64,000 nt of DNA, taken from positions 2,131,139-2,195,138 of the forward strand of contig NC_014541.1 in the NCBI RefSeq assembly GCF_000148645.1, read 5' to 3'. Source of the DNA: Ferrimonas balearica DSM 9799. GTDB lineage: Bacteria > Pseudomonadota > Gammaproteobacteria > Enterobacterales > Shewanellaceae. Positions 27,400 through 36,057 of the stretch are shown in pieces (position 1 is the first letter of the stretch; each line of letters opens with the position of its first letter). The notes under the pieces are model-generated. The model was given only the letters and a program-made list of their open reading frames with translations, made no database searches and was not told the DNA's origin. The position numbers were made by a program, and so were the translations under genes.

Positions 27400-27422
27400 A
27401 AGCGGCCAGATGGCCGCTTCTT
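27400..27422 (-). terminator. terminator of pssA
   Basis: AAGCGGCCA and TGGCCGCTT form a hairpin with an A-run on the left (T-run for the minus strand). Confidence 0.85.
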
Positions 27423-27424
27423 AT

Positions 27425-28771
27425 TCAGAGCAATCGCTTGAGGAGCAGGTCTGCCTTTACCCGGCTGAGCCGTCGCAACAGGCGCGCCACGGGGGCGGGA
27501 TAGTCTTTGACGCTTTCGAGATCGGTGTAGCTGTTCACTCGGTTCGTGTGCTCCAGAATGCAGGCTCGTTCCCGATCGAAACGGGATTTGAGCTGCTGCT
27601 CCGGGTCGGTGATCAGCAGGCCATTCTCCAGATCCAGCGCCCAGGCACGCGGGTTCAGATTGTTGCCGGTGAGCAGGTAAGCGTCATCGTCGATCTGCAT
27701 CCCCTTCAGGTGGTAGCTGTTGTCCTCGTGCCACCACAGTTGCAGATTTAACAAACCGGCGTCGATATGGCGCTGGTGCCGCTTGGCAAAACGCTTAAGG
27801 TTCTGCTCATACAGGTAGGGCAATGCCCCCACCGGTGAGAACGGCTGATCCGGACCGATATAGAAATCGTTGGCGGTCTTGTCCCCCACCACGATGGTGA
27901 CCTTGACGCCCTGCTTCAACAGGCGGCCAATGGTCTGAGTCAGCGGACTGGGCAGATTGAAGTACGGGGTACAAATAAAGACATCCCGCTCGGCCACTCG
28001 CAGCAACCGGACGATGGTACGGTTGAGCAGATTAGCCTGACGGCCAAGGCCCAGCAGCGGGAAGACACTCAGCTGATTCTGACCACCACTGTGTGGCAGA
28101 TGGTAGCGTGCCCGACTCAGGCGATGTTTGAGGGTCTTAATCTCACGACGCAGGGTCTTGGGACCGGGAACCGGCGCCTGCAGCAGTGACACCACGGCCG
28201 GGCTGGCGATAAGCTCGTCGCGCATAAAGCCCAGCAGGCTTTCCGCCAGTTCCGCATTCTGGATCAGGTGGTAACGGTCATATCGATAGCGTTCGCCGAC
28301 ACCGAGATAGACGTCATTGATGCTGGCGCCGCTGTACACCACGGTATCGTCAAACACGAAGCCTTTCAGGTGCAGAACACCTGCCCACTCGCGGTTCTTC
28401 ACCGGCACTCCGTAGATGCCGATGTTGACGCCGGGGTATTGGGCAGCCGTATCACGATAGAATTGGTCATTGCCGACCTGGGGCCCTTTACCAATCAGGC
28501 CACGCTGGGCGCGGTGGTAATCCACCATGATCTGGATATCGAGCTCAGGGCGACGCTGTTTGGCCTGGTAGAGGGCATTGAGCACCTGGCGGCCGGCGCT
28601 GTCTTCCTGCAGGTACAAGGCTGCAATGTAGATGCGTCGGGTTGCCCCCTCGATCAGAGCCAGCAGGCGCTGGTGGTAATCACGGGTGTCGGTGATGATC
28701 TCAACCTGGTCCGGGCTCAGGGATTGACTGGCCAGCCCGGAAAGCCAGTGATACTTAGAAGTGCTCGCCAT
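27425..28771 (-). CDS. pssA: CDP-diacylglycerol-serine O-phosphatidyltransferase (PLD-type)
   Basis: PssA makes phosphatidylserine, the precursor of phosphatidylethanolamine, at the cytoplasmic membrane surface. The 448-residue protein fits the E. coli-type enzyme (about 451 aa) of the phospholipase D superfamily. Two HxK motifs are visible, VLHLKGFVFDDTVVYSGAS and YHLKGMQIDDDAYLLTGNN, each with the following Asp and Asn. The start overlaps the upstream DUF1904-like gene by 17 bases. Confidence 0.94.
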   Translation of the reverse strand: MASTSKYHWLSGLASQSLSPDQVEIITDTRDYHQRLLALIEGATRRIYIAALYLQEDSAGRQVLNALYQAKQRRPELDIQIMVDYHRAQRGLIGKGPQVGNDQFYRDTAAQYPGVNIGIYGVPVKNREWAGVLHLKGFVFDDTVVYSGASINDVYLGVGERYRYDRYHLIQNAELAESLLGFMRDELIASPAVVSLLQAPVPGPKTLRREIKTLKHRLSRARYHLPHSGGQNQLSVFPLLGLGRQANLLNRTIVRLLRVAERDVFICTPYFNLPSPLTQTIGRLLKQGVKVTIVVGDKTANDFYIGPDQPFSPVGALPYLYEQNLKRFAKRHQRHIDAGLLNLQLWWHEDNSYHLKGMQIDDDAYLLTGNNLNPRAWALDLENGLLITDPEQQLKSRFDRERACILEHTNRVNSYTDLESVKDYPAPVARLLRRLSRVKADLLLKRLL

Positions 28772-29090
28772 TTTCGTAATAATGACGCTGACTTAAAGGG
28801 GACACAATCACCGCCACATCCAGTTCCGGCGCCTGGCACAGAGTACGGATGGTATCGGTGATCAAGCGAGCGACCTGGTCCTGCACGTCCAGTCCACGAT
28901 CAAACCACAACAGTTCCACCATGGGGTAACCGCCACCAGGGGCACCTCGAAAGAAAAAGGTGCTGGCAATGGCTTCGATGGTGATGTGATCGTCCGGGCA
29001 GCCGAACAGTTGGCTTAACGGGTCGGTGAGTTGCTCACTCAGCGCCTGAACCTGTTCGTTCGCCAGTCCGCGGACACGCAGATGGGGCAT
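28755..29090 (-). CDS. DUF1904-like protein (111 aa)
   Basis: Starting at the ATG at 29090 (MPHLRVRGL) gives a 111-residue protein with the features of the tautomerase-like DUF1904 family: a short beta strand start, a central TIEAIASTFFFRG and PMVELLWFDRG. Function is unknown. It overlaps pssA by 17 bases, so the two are probably coupled. An in-frame upstream ATG at 29111 is less likely. Confidence 0.65.
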   Translation of the reverse strand: MPHLRVRGLANEQVQALSEQLTDPLSQLFGCPDDHITIEAIASTFFFRGAPGGGYPMVELLWFDRGLDVQDQVARLITDTIRTLCQAPELDVAVIVSPLSQRHYYENGEHF

Positions 29091-29203
29091 GGGTCGCTCC
29101 AATAGAATCAAAAATCTAGCGCGCTAGTTAATCAGACCCTTAAGAATTGGGCAAGAGGGGCGGACCGCGTTCACGAGTAAGCGGAGATATTTGCGGCTAA
29201 AAC

Positions 29204-29239
29204 AGCAACAAGCCGTGACCCGAATCACGGCTTGTTGCT
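29204..29239 (-). terminator. terminator of the YnhF-like gene
   Basis: AGCAACAAGCCGTGA and TCACGGCTTGTTGCT form a perfect 15-bp stem with a six-base loop. The minus strand continues into TTTT, so it terminates the 30-residue gene. Confidence 0.88.
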
Positions 29240-29255
29240 TAGAACTGCTGGCATT

Positions 29256-29348
29256 TTAAGCGTATTGAATGGCAACCACTGCAAGCAGAACAATGGTGCC
29301 CAAAGCAAACGCGGTTGCCAGCAAAGCATTGCGCAGATCCGTATTCAT
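29256..29348 (-). CDS. ynhF: YnhF-like small membrane protein (30 aa)
   Basis: The ATG at 29348 is preceded by a strong purine-rich Shine-Dalgarno (AGGGAGAAAAGGG), and the gene ends at its own perfect-stem terminator, so it is a real transcription unit. The 30-residue product begins MNTDLRNALLA and continues as one hydrophobic helix, matching the E. coli YnhF pattern (MSTDLKFSL followed by a helix). YnhF is a stress-responsive inner-membrane peptide of unknown function. Similarity by eye over such a short protein is suggestive only. Confidence 0.75.
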   Translation of the reverse strand: MNTDLRNALLATAFALGTIVLLAVVAIQYA

Positions 29349-29432
29349 CCCTTTTCTCCCTATTCCAGATCACCTACTCTCATTATGGACAGCGAATAAC
29401 CACTATTGCAACAAACGCTTAACAGCCCTTTT

Positions 29433-30857
29433 ATGCGACTGATTTCATCCTTTTTATTGCTCCTGACACCCTGGGTTTTTGCCACCCCGGCCGATTTTGA
29501 ATCTCTGCTGCCAACCGGCAGCCAGGCCGGCCTGGTGGTGATAAACCAACAGGGTGAGACTCTGGCGGCCCACAATGCGGATACCCTGATGGTGCCCGCC
29601 TCGACGGTCAAACTGTTTACCGCCACGGCGGCCTGGGTTTCATTGGGTCCCGAGTTTCGATACCAGACCGAGTTAATGGGCCAGAGCGGAGGCGGTACCA
29701 TTCGCGGCGATCTGACCCTTAAGATGCGCGGCGACCCCACCCTGACCCGCGCTGACCTCTATCGTCTGCTCAGTCACCTGCCACGTCAGGGAGTGCGCCA
29801 TATCGATGGCGACCTTGTGGTGGACGGTACTGTGTTTGCCGGTTACGACCGTGCCCGGGGCTGGCCCTGGGATGACCTTGGTATCTGTTTCTCGGCACCG
29901 GCCTCGGCCTACATCCTCGACCACGGCTGTGCCGACGTAAGGCTCACCCTTCGCGCCGGTAAGGTCACGGTAGACAAACCGGCCCACCTGCCGCTGGATA
30001 TCGATGCTCAGGTTCGCGCGGCTCCCAGCAGCGATGCCTGTCCACTGGAGATGGCTCGGCTCGGCGCCAATCGCTATACCCTCAGCGGGTGCACTGAGCG
30101 CAGCCTGCCGCTCTCCCTGGCCATCGATGATCCCAAATCCTACCTGCGCGCCGTCATACGCCAGCAGTTACTGGAACTCGGCATCTCCCTGCGGGGGGTC
30201 ATTCGGTTCGGGCCTGGCCAGGGGCCAGTGATCGCCCGACACCAGTCAGAACCCTTGCCGGAGCTCATCAGAGAGTTGCTCCACGACTCCGATAACCAGA
30301 TATCCGATTCCCTGCTGCGCACCCTCGGCCAACACCGCTATGGCCAGGGCCGGTACGCCCTGGGCGTCGACGCCAGCATGGCAACGCTGCGCCAACTTGG
30401 CCTGGATATGCGCCACTCTGAGTTGATCGACGGCTCCGGTTTGTCTCGCTACAACCTGGTGACGCCCCGTCAACTGGCCCAGTTACTGGCCCTGTGGCAA
30501 CACCACCCCAAACTGGAGGGGTTGACTGAACTGCTGCCTGTTGCTGGCGTCAGCGGTACCCTCGCCCACCGCCCAGGCACCCGGGACGTTAAAGGGCTGC
30601 TTCGGGCCAAAACCGGGACGTTTGGTCAGGTCGCCAACCTCGCGGGACTCCTGGAAACCCAGAGTGGTGAACAGTGGGTAGTGGTACAGATGGTTAATGG
30701 GCTGGTCGGAAGGCCCGCCACCCGTAAGCAAAAGCTCAACGAGTTTGAATCCCTCTGGTACCAGTGCCTGCTGAGCCGTTGCCTGCCTGAGCTTCAACCT
30801 TCTCTGTCATCGGCCGATAACCCGGTTGAGCATCCCAACAGCGAGCCCCACTCATGA
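29433..30857 (+). CDS. dacB: D-alanyl-D-alanine carboxypeptidase/endopeptidase (PBP4)
   Basis: PBP4 trims peptide side chains and cross-links of peptidoglycan in the periplasm. From the ATG at 29433 the protein (474 aa) has a signal peptide (LISSFLLLLTPWVFA), the catalytic SxxK in PASTVKL, an SDN motif in HDSDNQISDS and KTG in RAKTGTFGQ, in the usual order for the DacB class C group. The length is typical. A TTG further upstream is in frame but lacks a Shine-Dalgarno. Its stop overlaps the next gene's start. Confidence 0.93.
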   Translation: MRLISSFLLLLTPWVFATPADFESLLPTGSQAGLVVINQQGETLAAHNADTLMVPASTVKLFTATAAWVSLGPEFRYQTELMGQSGGGTIRGDLTLKMRGDPTLTRADLYRLLSHLPRQGVRHIDGDLVVDGTVFAGYDRARGWPWDDLGICFSAPASAYILDHGCADVRLTLRAGKVTVDKPAHLPLDIDAQVRAAPSSDACPLEMARLGANRYTLSGCTERSLPLSLAIDDPKSYLRAVIRQQLLELGISLRGVIRFGPGQGPVIARHQSEPLPELIRELLHDSDNQISDSLLRTLGQHRYGQGRYALGVDASMATLRQLGLDMRHSELIDGSGLSRYNLVTPRQLAQLLALWQHHPKLEGLTELLPVAGVSGTLAHRPGTRDVKGLLRAKTGTFGQVANLAGLLETQSGEQWVVVQMVNGLVGRPATRKQKLNEFESLWYQCLLSRCLPELQPSLSSADNPVEHPNSEPHS

Positions 30858-32110
30858 GCGAAGCCTGGCGACGATTGGCACAAACGGCCCGAGGTGAATC
30901 CCTGATTCACCAGGTGGCGCAGTCCCTGTATGCCGATGGTCGCTGGTCCTTTGTTGCCCTTGGGCATCACCTGAATGGCCAGGTGCGCATTCAGGTAGCC
31001 AGTCAGGCCGGACAGGCACTCGCGCCAATCGAATACCCACTCGACACCGCGCCCTGTCGGCTGCTCTATCAAGCCAATCGCCCCGTTGACTCCTTAATCT
31101 ACTACCCACAGCTTAAGCGCTTTAGCCACTGGCCCCTGGTCCACCAGTTTGAGCTGGGCTGTTACCTGGGCCGGCGCCTGGACCTGCCGCCCGCGTTGGG
31201 CGAGTTCCACCTCTTTATCATGGATAAGATCAGCAGGGCCGAGCAGGAGTTGCCCAAGCGGCTGCTGGTTACTGCAGCGGATAGGGTCGCTGATGATCTG
31301 CGTCGTCGTGCCGACGAACAGGAGCTGAACGCGCTGCGCCAGATGCAGCAAAGTAATCCCCTGGCGTTTGCCCGCCTGAGCCCTTCGGGCCAGATCCATC
31401 AGATCTCTGAGGGGTTTGCACAACGTCTGGATAAACCGCAATCGGAACTTCAGGGGCGCCACCTTGGTGAACTGGTCGATCTGGGCGAAAACCTCAGCGT
31501 ACGAGACCTGCTGGCCAACCCCGCCGGGATTAAACGCCCTGCCAGGGTCACTGACCGCGATGGTCGCCCGGTTTGGTTTAGCCTCGAACTGAGCCCCATC
31601 GACGGTCAGCTTGGTTTTGTCGTCACCTTGACTCCGAGTGCCCCCAATGAACACAACGCCTTCGAGAGCGGCCACCTGGGAGACGAATCTCTGCTGCACG
31701 ACCGGGTTCAGCATGAGTTGGCTCGCCTGCATCGTAACCAGCAGGTTGCGGCGCTGTTCTTTATTGGCATCGACGGCGGTGAGGTCAGCGAGGCCCAGTG
31801 GCACCAGCTCAATGATCTGTTGCGACCTCTGCTCCGCTCTGAGGATTTGGTGGCACAACGGGATGACCAGTACCTGGCGGTGCTGACCGCCTGCTTTGAC
31901 AACCGCGGTAAGCCCCCCCGTGAGCAGATGAGCGCCATCGCCGGCAAACTGCATCAGCAACTGCAGCAGTGGCCGGCGCGCGAAGCGGGACAACTGGTGA
32001 TTCGCAGCCGCCTGCTGACCAGCTGGGACAACGATCCGGCTCAGGTGCTGGACCCCGCTCAGGCGACCCGCTGGCGGGTCCCGGATGCTTCACTTCATTC
32101 CACCGGCTAG
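30854..32110 (+). CDS. putative signalling protein with PAS-like and degenerate GGDEF domains
   Basis: The 418-residue protein appears to have an N-terminal domain of GAF type (about 1-130), a helical linker (135-165), a PAS-like domain (about 170-265) starting ARLSPSGQIHQIS, and a C-terminal domain with the GGDEF fold but with RDDQY where GGDEF would be. It is therefore unlikely to make cyclic di-GMP, though it could bind nucleotides or act as a scaffold (inference). There is no membrane segment. The ATG overlaps the dacB stop, indicating coupling with a peptidoglycan enzyme. Confidence 0.7.
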   Translation: MSEAWRRLAQTARGESLIHQVAQSLYADGRWSFVALGHHLNGQVRIQVASQAGQALAPIEYPLDTAPCRLLYQANRPVDSLIYYPQLKRFSHWPLVHQFELGCYLGRRLDLPPALGEFHLFIMDKISRAEQELPKRLLVTAADRVADDLRRRADEQELNALRQMQQSNPLAFARLSPSGQIHQISEGFAQRLDKPQSELQGRHLGELVDLGENLSVRDLLANPAGIKRPARVTDRDGRPVWFSLELSPIDGQLGFVVTLTPSAPNEHNAFESGHLGDESLLHDRVQHELARLHRNQQVAALFFIGIDGGEVSEAQWHQLNDLLRPLLRSEDLVAQRDDQYLAVLTACFDNRGKPPREQMSAIAGKLHQQLQQWPAREAGQLVIRSRLLTSWDNDPAQVLDPAQATRWRVPDASLHSTG

Positions 32111-32198
32111 ACCATATTTGCTTTCAAATCGAGGCACTTTTTCAGCGGCTTAGGCCAATTTTCGCTAGGTAGCCCCCGGGATTTTGTCTATACCTAAA

Positions 32199-32222
32199 AG
32201 ACTGCATGCAGTATCGCAGTCT
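32199..32222. promoter_or_regulatory. palindromic operator-like site before the 104-aa gene
   Basis: ACTGCATGCAGT (32201-32212) is a perfect 12-bp palindrome, and AGACTGC (32199-32205) repeats inverted as GCAGTCT (32216-32222). It lies about 20 bp before the start of the next gene. The regulator is unknown. Confidence 0.45.
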
Positions 32223-32241
32223 GAAATAGGGAGGCAATCCA

Positions 32242-32556
32242 ATGTCTATGAAGAGTGCGAAAGAGTTTGCAGTCTGGATGATTGAGCGGTTTGGCGATGT
32301 TGAGTCGGGTGTCTACTTGAGCAAATCTGAGCTCAGGGAGTTGTCAGGACGACAAACGTTGCGCCAGGACTTTATCGCTGATGTCCACTTCGAGTTGACT
32401 CGCCATGGTATGGGGTTTGTCAGCGACGCGATGAAAGGAAAATACTACCTGTTCTATCTTCCGGAAGTGCACTGGAAGAGCGTTGCAGACCGTTACGCCA
32501 CCCCCAACAACATCCATCCACTGTCTCGACCGAAACTCAGCCATCAGAACGGTTAA
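32242..32556 (+). CDS. hypothetical protein (104 aa)
   Basis: The ATG at 32242 is preceded by GGGAGG at good spacing. The 104-residue protein has a helix-rich N-terminal part (KSAKEFAVWMIERFG) and a possible helix-turn-helix-like stretch (SKSELRELSGRQTLRQDFI), followed by a beta segment (KGKYYLFYLPEVHW). It has no signal or membrane helix. I do not recognise the family; a DNA-binding role is only a guess from the helix pattern. It has an operator-like palindrome upstream and its own terminator. Confidence 0.75.
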   Translation: MSMKSAKEFAVWMIERFGDVESGVYLSKSELRELSGRQTLRQDFIADVHFELTRHGMGFVSDAMKGKYYLFYLPEVHWKSVADRYATPNNIHPLSRPKLSHQNG

Positions 32557-32560
32557 CGCA

Positions 32561-32586
32561 AAGAGGGGGCCAGCAAGCCCCCTCTT
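32561..32586. terminator. bidirectional terminator
   Basis: AAGAGGGGGC and GCCCCCTCTT pair around CAGCAA, between the small gene and the convergent acyl-CoA dehydrogenase gene. Confidence 0.85.
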
Positions 32587-32606
32587 TATTGTCGCTAAAA
32601 CACCGA

Positions 32607-34367
32607 TTAGAACTGATCAACCGACAGTGCCATAACCGCCTGTTCAGAGGCGCGGGCCGAGGCCAGGTGCGCGTGGAAGCGCGGGAAAAGACGGGCAAAG
32701 TAGAACTTGGCAATCGCCTGTTTCCGGGTCACGAAGGCCCCATCCAGACTGGCTTGATCGCGCTCAGCCGCGTTGACCATTTTCAGCCACAGGTAACCGT
32801 AGGTGGCATACCCCATTGCGTGCAGGTAATCGACGGCGGCAGCATTAACGGCATCGCCCATGCGCTCGCGGGAGCGGAATTCACCAGCGGCGTCCAATAA
32901 CTGCCCGAACGCCTGACGCACCAGTTGTGCCTGGTCTGCCCACTCGGCACCGGTCTCGGCCAGATCCGCTTCAACCATGGCGATCAGCGTTTTCAGCATC
33001 GCCGCGTCACGGGGCAGCACTTTCCGACCCAGCAGGTCGAGCGCCTGAATGCCATTGGTGCCTTCGTAGATCTGAGCAATACGAACATCGCGTACCAGCT
33101 GCTCTACCCCCGTTTCCCGAACATAACCGTGACCACCAAACACCTGCTGCGCCGCGACGGAACTCTCCAGGCCGGTATCAGTGAAGAACGCCTTGGCCAA
33201 CGGCACCAACAAACCCACCAGATCATCCGCCTGGGCGTCCTTGAGGTGCTTCTGCTTGTCCAGGCTTTGCCCGGTCAGTACCGCAAGCGCTCGTCCGGCT
33301 TCCGTCATTGCCGCAATCTGCATCAGCATACGACGCACATCACCGTGGACGATGATGGGGTCAGCGCCGTTGCCGAGCCCCTGACCGCTGCCCTGCCCCT
33401 GCTTGCGCTCCAGAGCGTAATCACGAGCCATCTGGTAGCCGGCTTCGGCACAGCCCAAGCCCTGGATGCCAATGGAGAGACGTTCGTAGTTCATCATGGT
33501 GAACATCGCCGCCAGTCCGCGGTTGACCTGACCGACCAGATAACCCTTGGCGTCATTGAAATTGATCACACAGGTGGCAGAAGCCTTGATACCCATCTTG
33601 TGCTCAACTGAGCCACACTCAACGCCATTCGGGCCGCCGACGCTGCCATCATCAGCGACTTCAAATTTGGGCACCAAGAACAGGCTCAGGCCGCGCGAAC
33701 CGCCCGGGGCGTCCGGCAACTTAGCCAAGACCAGGTGGATGACGTTTTCAGTCAGGTCATGGTCACCGCCGGTGATGAAGATCTTGGTGCCGGACACCCG
33801 GTAGCTGCCATCCTCCTGGGGTACCGCCTTGGTGCGGATATGGCGCAGATCGGAGCCAGCCTGCGGTTCCGTCATGTCCATGGCGCCGCTCCATTGGCCA
33901 CTGTAGAGCATCGGCAGGTAACGCTGCTTCAGTTCGTCGGAGCCATGACTGGCGATGCACAGCGCGGCGCCTGCGGTCAGTGAGCTGTACAGCGCAAACG
34001 CGTTAGAAGCGCCGTAACACATCTCGTCAAACAGCACACCCAGCATCTTGGGCATGCCCATGCCACCAAATTCCGGTTCGCCCCCAAGCCCAACCCAGCC
34101 AGACTCAGCAAAGGTGGCGTAAGCCTCTTTGTATCCCTTGGGCGTGGTCACCACCCCGTTGGCAAATCCCACGCCTTCTTCGTCACCAGAACGATTCAGC
34201 GGGGCCACCAGCTCATGGGTGATGCGCGCGCCCTCATCCAGGATGGCCATGGCGGTGTCCATATCGACCATTTCAGCCAGCTCAGGCATGGTTTGCCACA
34301 GGTCGCCAGCCTGAAACACGTTGTCCAACAGAAACTGCATTTCGTGGACGGGGGCCTTGTAGTGCAT
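32607..34367 (-). CDS. acyl-CoA dehydrogenase with C-terminal extension
   Basis: This FAD enzyme makes the first double bond in fatty acid beta-oxidation. The 586-residue protein has the three ACAD domains: N-terminal helices, a beta domain with MDMTEPQAGSDL and KIFITGGDHDL, and the C-terminal helices with VFGGHGYVRETG and the catalytic-type YEGTNGIQ. The last 120 residues form the extra domain found in about 590-residue bacterial ACADs. An AAAC-N4-GTTT palindrome upstream resembles a PsrA/fatty-acid regulator site. The acyl-chain preference cannot be read from sequence. Confidence 0.92.
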   Translation of the reverse strand: MHYKAPVHEMQFLLDNVFQAGDLWQTMPELAEMVDMDTAMAILDEGARITHELVAPLNRSGDEEGVGFANGVVTTPKGYKEAYATFAESGWVGLGGEPEFGGMGMPKMLGVLFDEMCYGASNAFALYSSLTAGAALCIASHGSDELKQRYLPMLYSGQWSGAMDMTEPQAGSDLRHIRTKAVPQEDGSYRVSGTKIFITGGDHDLTENVIHLVLAKLPDAPGGSRGLSLFLVPKFEVADDGSVGGPNGVECGSVEHKMGIKASATCVINFNDAKGYLVGQVNRGLAAMFTMMNYERLSIGIQGLGCAEAGYQMARDYALERKQGQGSGQGLGNGADPIIVHGDVRRMLMQIAAMTEAGRALAVLTGQSLDKQKHLKDAQADDLVGLLVPLAKAFFTDTGLESSVAAQQVFGGHGYVRETGVEQLVRDVRIAQIYEGTNGIQALDLLGRKVLPRDAAMLKTLIAMVEADLAETGAEWADQAQLVRQAFGQLLDAAGEFRSRERMGDAVNAAAVDYLHAMGYATYGYLWLKMVNAAERDQASLDGAFVTRKQAIAKFYFARLFPRFHAHLASARASEQAVMALSVDQF

Positions 34368-34397
34368 GGGGGCTCCTTGCAGATGTAAACGGGTTTT

Positions 34398-34413
34398 TAA
34401 AACACTCGTTTTA
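34398..34413. promoter_or_regulatory. PsrA-like palindrome upstream of the acyl-CoA dehydrogenase
   Basis: TAAAACACTCGTTTTA is an inverted repeat of TAAAAC with a four-base spacer, close to the AAAC-N2-4-GTTT pattern of PsrA sites in pseudomonads. It lies about 30 bp before the start codon, a position suited to repression. Confidence 0.5.
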
Positions 34414-34504
34414 GTTTAGGGGCGCGGACGCGCAGGTCAAGAGGCGGATGATGTCATAGCACCGTCAATTCGCACCGGACCGGCTTCAAAGAAGTGGAAA
34501 AAGA

Positions 34505-34526
34505 AAAAGCGGCCTTAGCCGCTTTT
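34505..34526 (-). terminator. terminator overlapping the end of the SDR gene
   Basis: AAAAGCGGC and GCCGCTTTT pair around CTTA; the stop codon of the SDR gene lies within the loop. Confidence 0.8.
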
Positions 34527-35318
34527 GTTCAAAGATTGAGTCAGGTGACTCATGGCAAGGCTGACGCCACCCAACGACCAGCCCCCGTCCACGGGCAATA
34601 CCACCCCGGTGATGTAGCTCGCCAGCGGACTGCTCAACAGCTTGGCGGCATTGGCCATATCCTGCCATTGACCCAATCGGGCCAACGGAACCGTCGCCGC
34701 GACCTTAGCCTGCAGCTCCTCTCCGGGGGCCAACCGGTCCATCCCTTCTGTGTTGGCAATCGGGCCAGGCACCAGAGAGTTGACCCGGATCCCCTCTCTG
34801 CCCCACTCCATCGCCAGAGTGCGGGTGAGCATATCCACGCCAGCTTTGGCCGCGCACACGTGCGCCTGCATCGGCAGTGGCTGGTAGGCCTGGGGTGCAG
34901 AGATATGGATAAGGTGGCCGCCCGGGCGGGTCAACATCGGATAACCGAAGTGGGCAACGTGGAAGGCGCCGTGGAGGTCAATTTCCGCCACGGCTTTAAA
35001 TCCATTAGGGGAGAGCTTGGCTGCGGGTGCCGGGAAATTGCCCGCAGCCCCGCTGACCAGAATGTCGATGCTGGCCCAATGCTGTGAAAGGGCCTGGTAC
35101 ATCGCGGATACTGTGTCCGGGTCACGGACATCAACCTGAAAGCCATACACCGCTTTGGCGCCGGCCTGCAAAAGTGCAGCCTTGGCCTTATCTACCTTAG
35201 CGGCGTCACGGCTGGCGACGGCGACTTCGGCTCCCTCTTCGGCGAAACCCAGGGCGATGCCAAGATTAAGGCCGGATGTGCCTCCGACCACCAGTACCCG
35301 TTTATCCTGAAAACTCAT
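34515..35318 (-). CDS. short-chain dehydrogenase, peroxisomal-type 2,4-dienoyl-CoA reductase
   Basis: The 267-residue SDR has the nucleotide motif GGTSGLNLG and SGAAGNFPAPAAKLSPNGFK, typical of dienoyl-CoA reductases. The usual catalytic YxxxK reads VCAAK here, so the Tyr is replaced by Val; the surrounding MQAHVCAAKAGVDMLTRTL and IRVNSLVPGPI closely follow the DECR2 branch, which uses other residues. It would reduce 2,4-dienoyl-CoA with NADPH during breakdown of unsaturated fatty acids. It is 29 bp downstream of pyrF and next to the acyl-CoA dehydrogenase gene. Confidence 0.85.
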   Translation of the reverse strand: MSFQDKRVLVVGGTSGLNLGIALGFAEEGAEVAVASRDAAKVDKAKAALLQAGAKAVYGFQVDVRDPDTVSAMYQALSQHWASIDILVSGAAGNFPAPAAKLSPNGFKAVAEIDLHGAFHVAHFGYPMLTRPGGHLIHISAPQAYQPLPMQAHVCAAKAGVDMLTRTLAMEWGREGIRVNSLVPGPIANTEGMDRLAPGEELQAKVAATVPLARLGQWQDMANAAKLLSSPLASYITGVVLPVDGGWSLGGVSLAMSHLTQSLNKSG

Positions 35319-35347
35319 ACTGCCCTCCTTGGCGGGGTTTCAACCTT

Positions 35348-36043
35348 TTACAGGGTGGCGTTGATCGCCTCCAGCGTGGCCAGCGGATCCGCTGACTGGG
35401 TGATCGGGCGGCCAATCACCAGGTAATCACTGCCTGCAGCCACCGCTTCAGCCGGGGTCATCACACGGCGCTGGTCACCCAGATCGGCACCCGCTGGGCG
35501 GATACCCGGTGTCACCAACTGGAACTCGGCACCCAGCTTGGCTTTCAGCATAGCGGCTTCCTGCGCAGAACACACCACGCCATCCAAACCGGCTTGCTTG
35601 GCCAGGGTGGCCAGTGCCAGCACCTGCTCATCGTTACTGCGGGTGATGCCCAGCTCAGGCAGTTCCTCTTCGCCCATGCTGGTCAGCACGGTCACAGCAA
35701 TCAGTTTCGGGGCTTTATCGCCATAGGGCGCCAGCGCCGCTTTGGCCGCCGCCATCATCTTGCTGCCACCGGTGGCGTGCACGTTCACCATCCACACGCC
35801 CAGTTCTGCGGCCGCTGCAACGGCGTGCGCAACCGTATTGGGGATATCGTGGAATTTCAGATCCAGGAACACCTCAAAGCCTTTGCCGGACAGCGCTTTA
35901 ACAAACTGCGGACCAAACAGGGTAAACATCTCTTTGCCCACTTTCAGGCGGCACTGGCTGGGGTCGATGCGCTCGACAAACGCCATCGCGTCTTGCTCGG
36001 AAGCGAAATCCAGAGCGACCAGTACCTTAGGATCGGAATGCAT
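35348..36043 (-). CDS. pyrF: orotidine 5'-phosphate decarboxylase
   Basis: PyrF makes UMP, the last step of de novo pyrimidine synthesis. The 231-residue protein is close to the E. coli enzyme, with VALDF at the start, the signature [33 protein letters not shown] and [16 protein letters not shown]. The ATG at 36043 has GGAG at good spacing; another ATG four codons upstream (36055) is possible. It follows lapB closely, as in enterobacteria. Confidence 0.96.
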   Translation of the reverse strand: MHSDPKVLVALDFASEQDAMAFVERIDPSQCRLKVGKEMFTLFGPQFVKALSGKGFEVFLDLKFHDIPNTVAHAVAAAAELGVWMVNVHATGGSKMMAAAKAALAPYGDKAPKLIAVTVLTSMGEEELPELGITRSNDEQVLALATLAKQAGLDGVVCSAQEAAMLKAKLGAEFQLVTPGIRPAGADLGDQRRVMTPAEAVAAGSDYLVIGRPITQSADPLATLEAINATL

Positions 36044-36057
36044 GTTGTTCTCCATTA

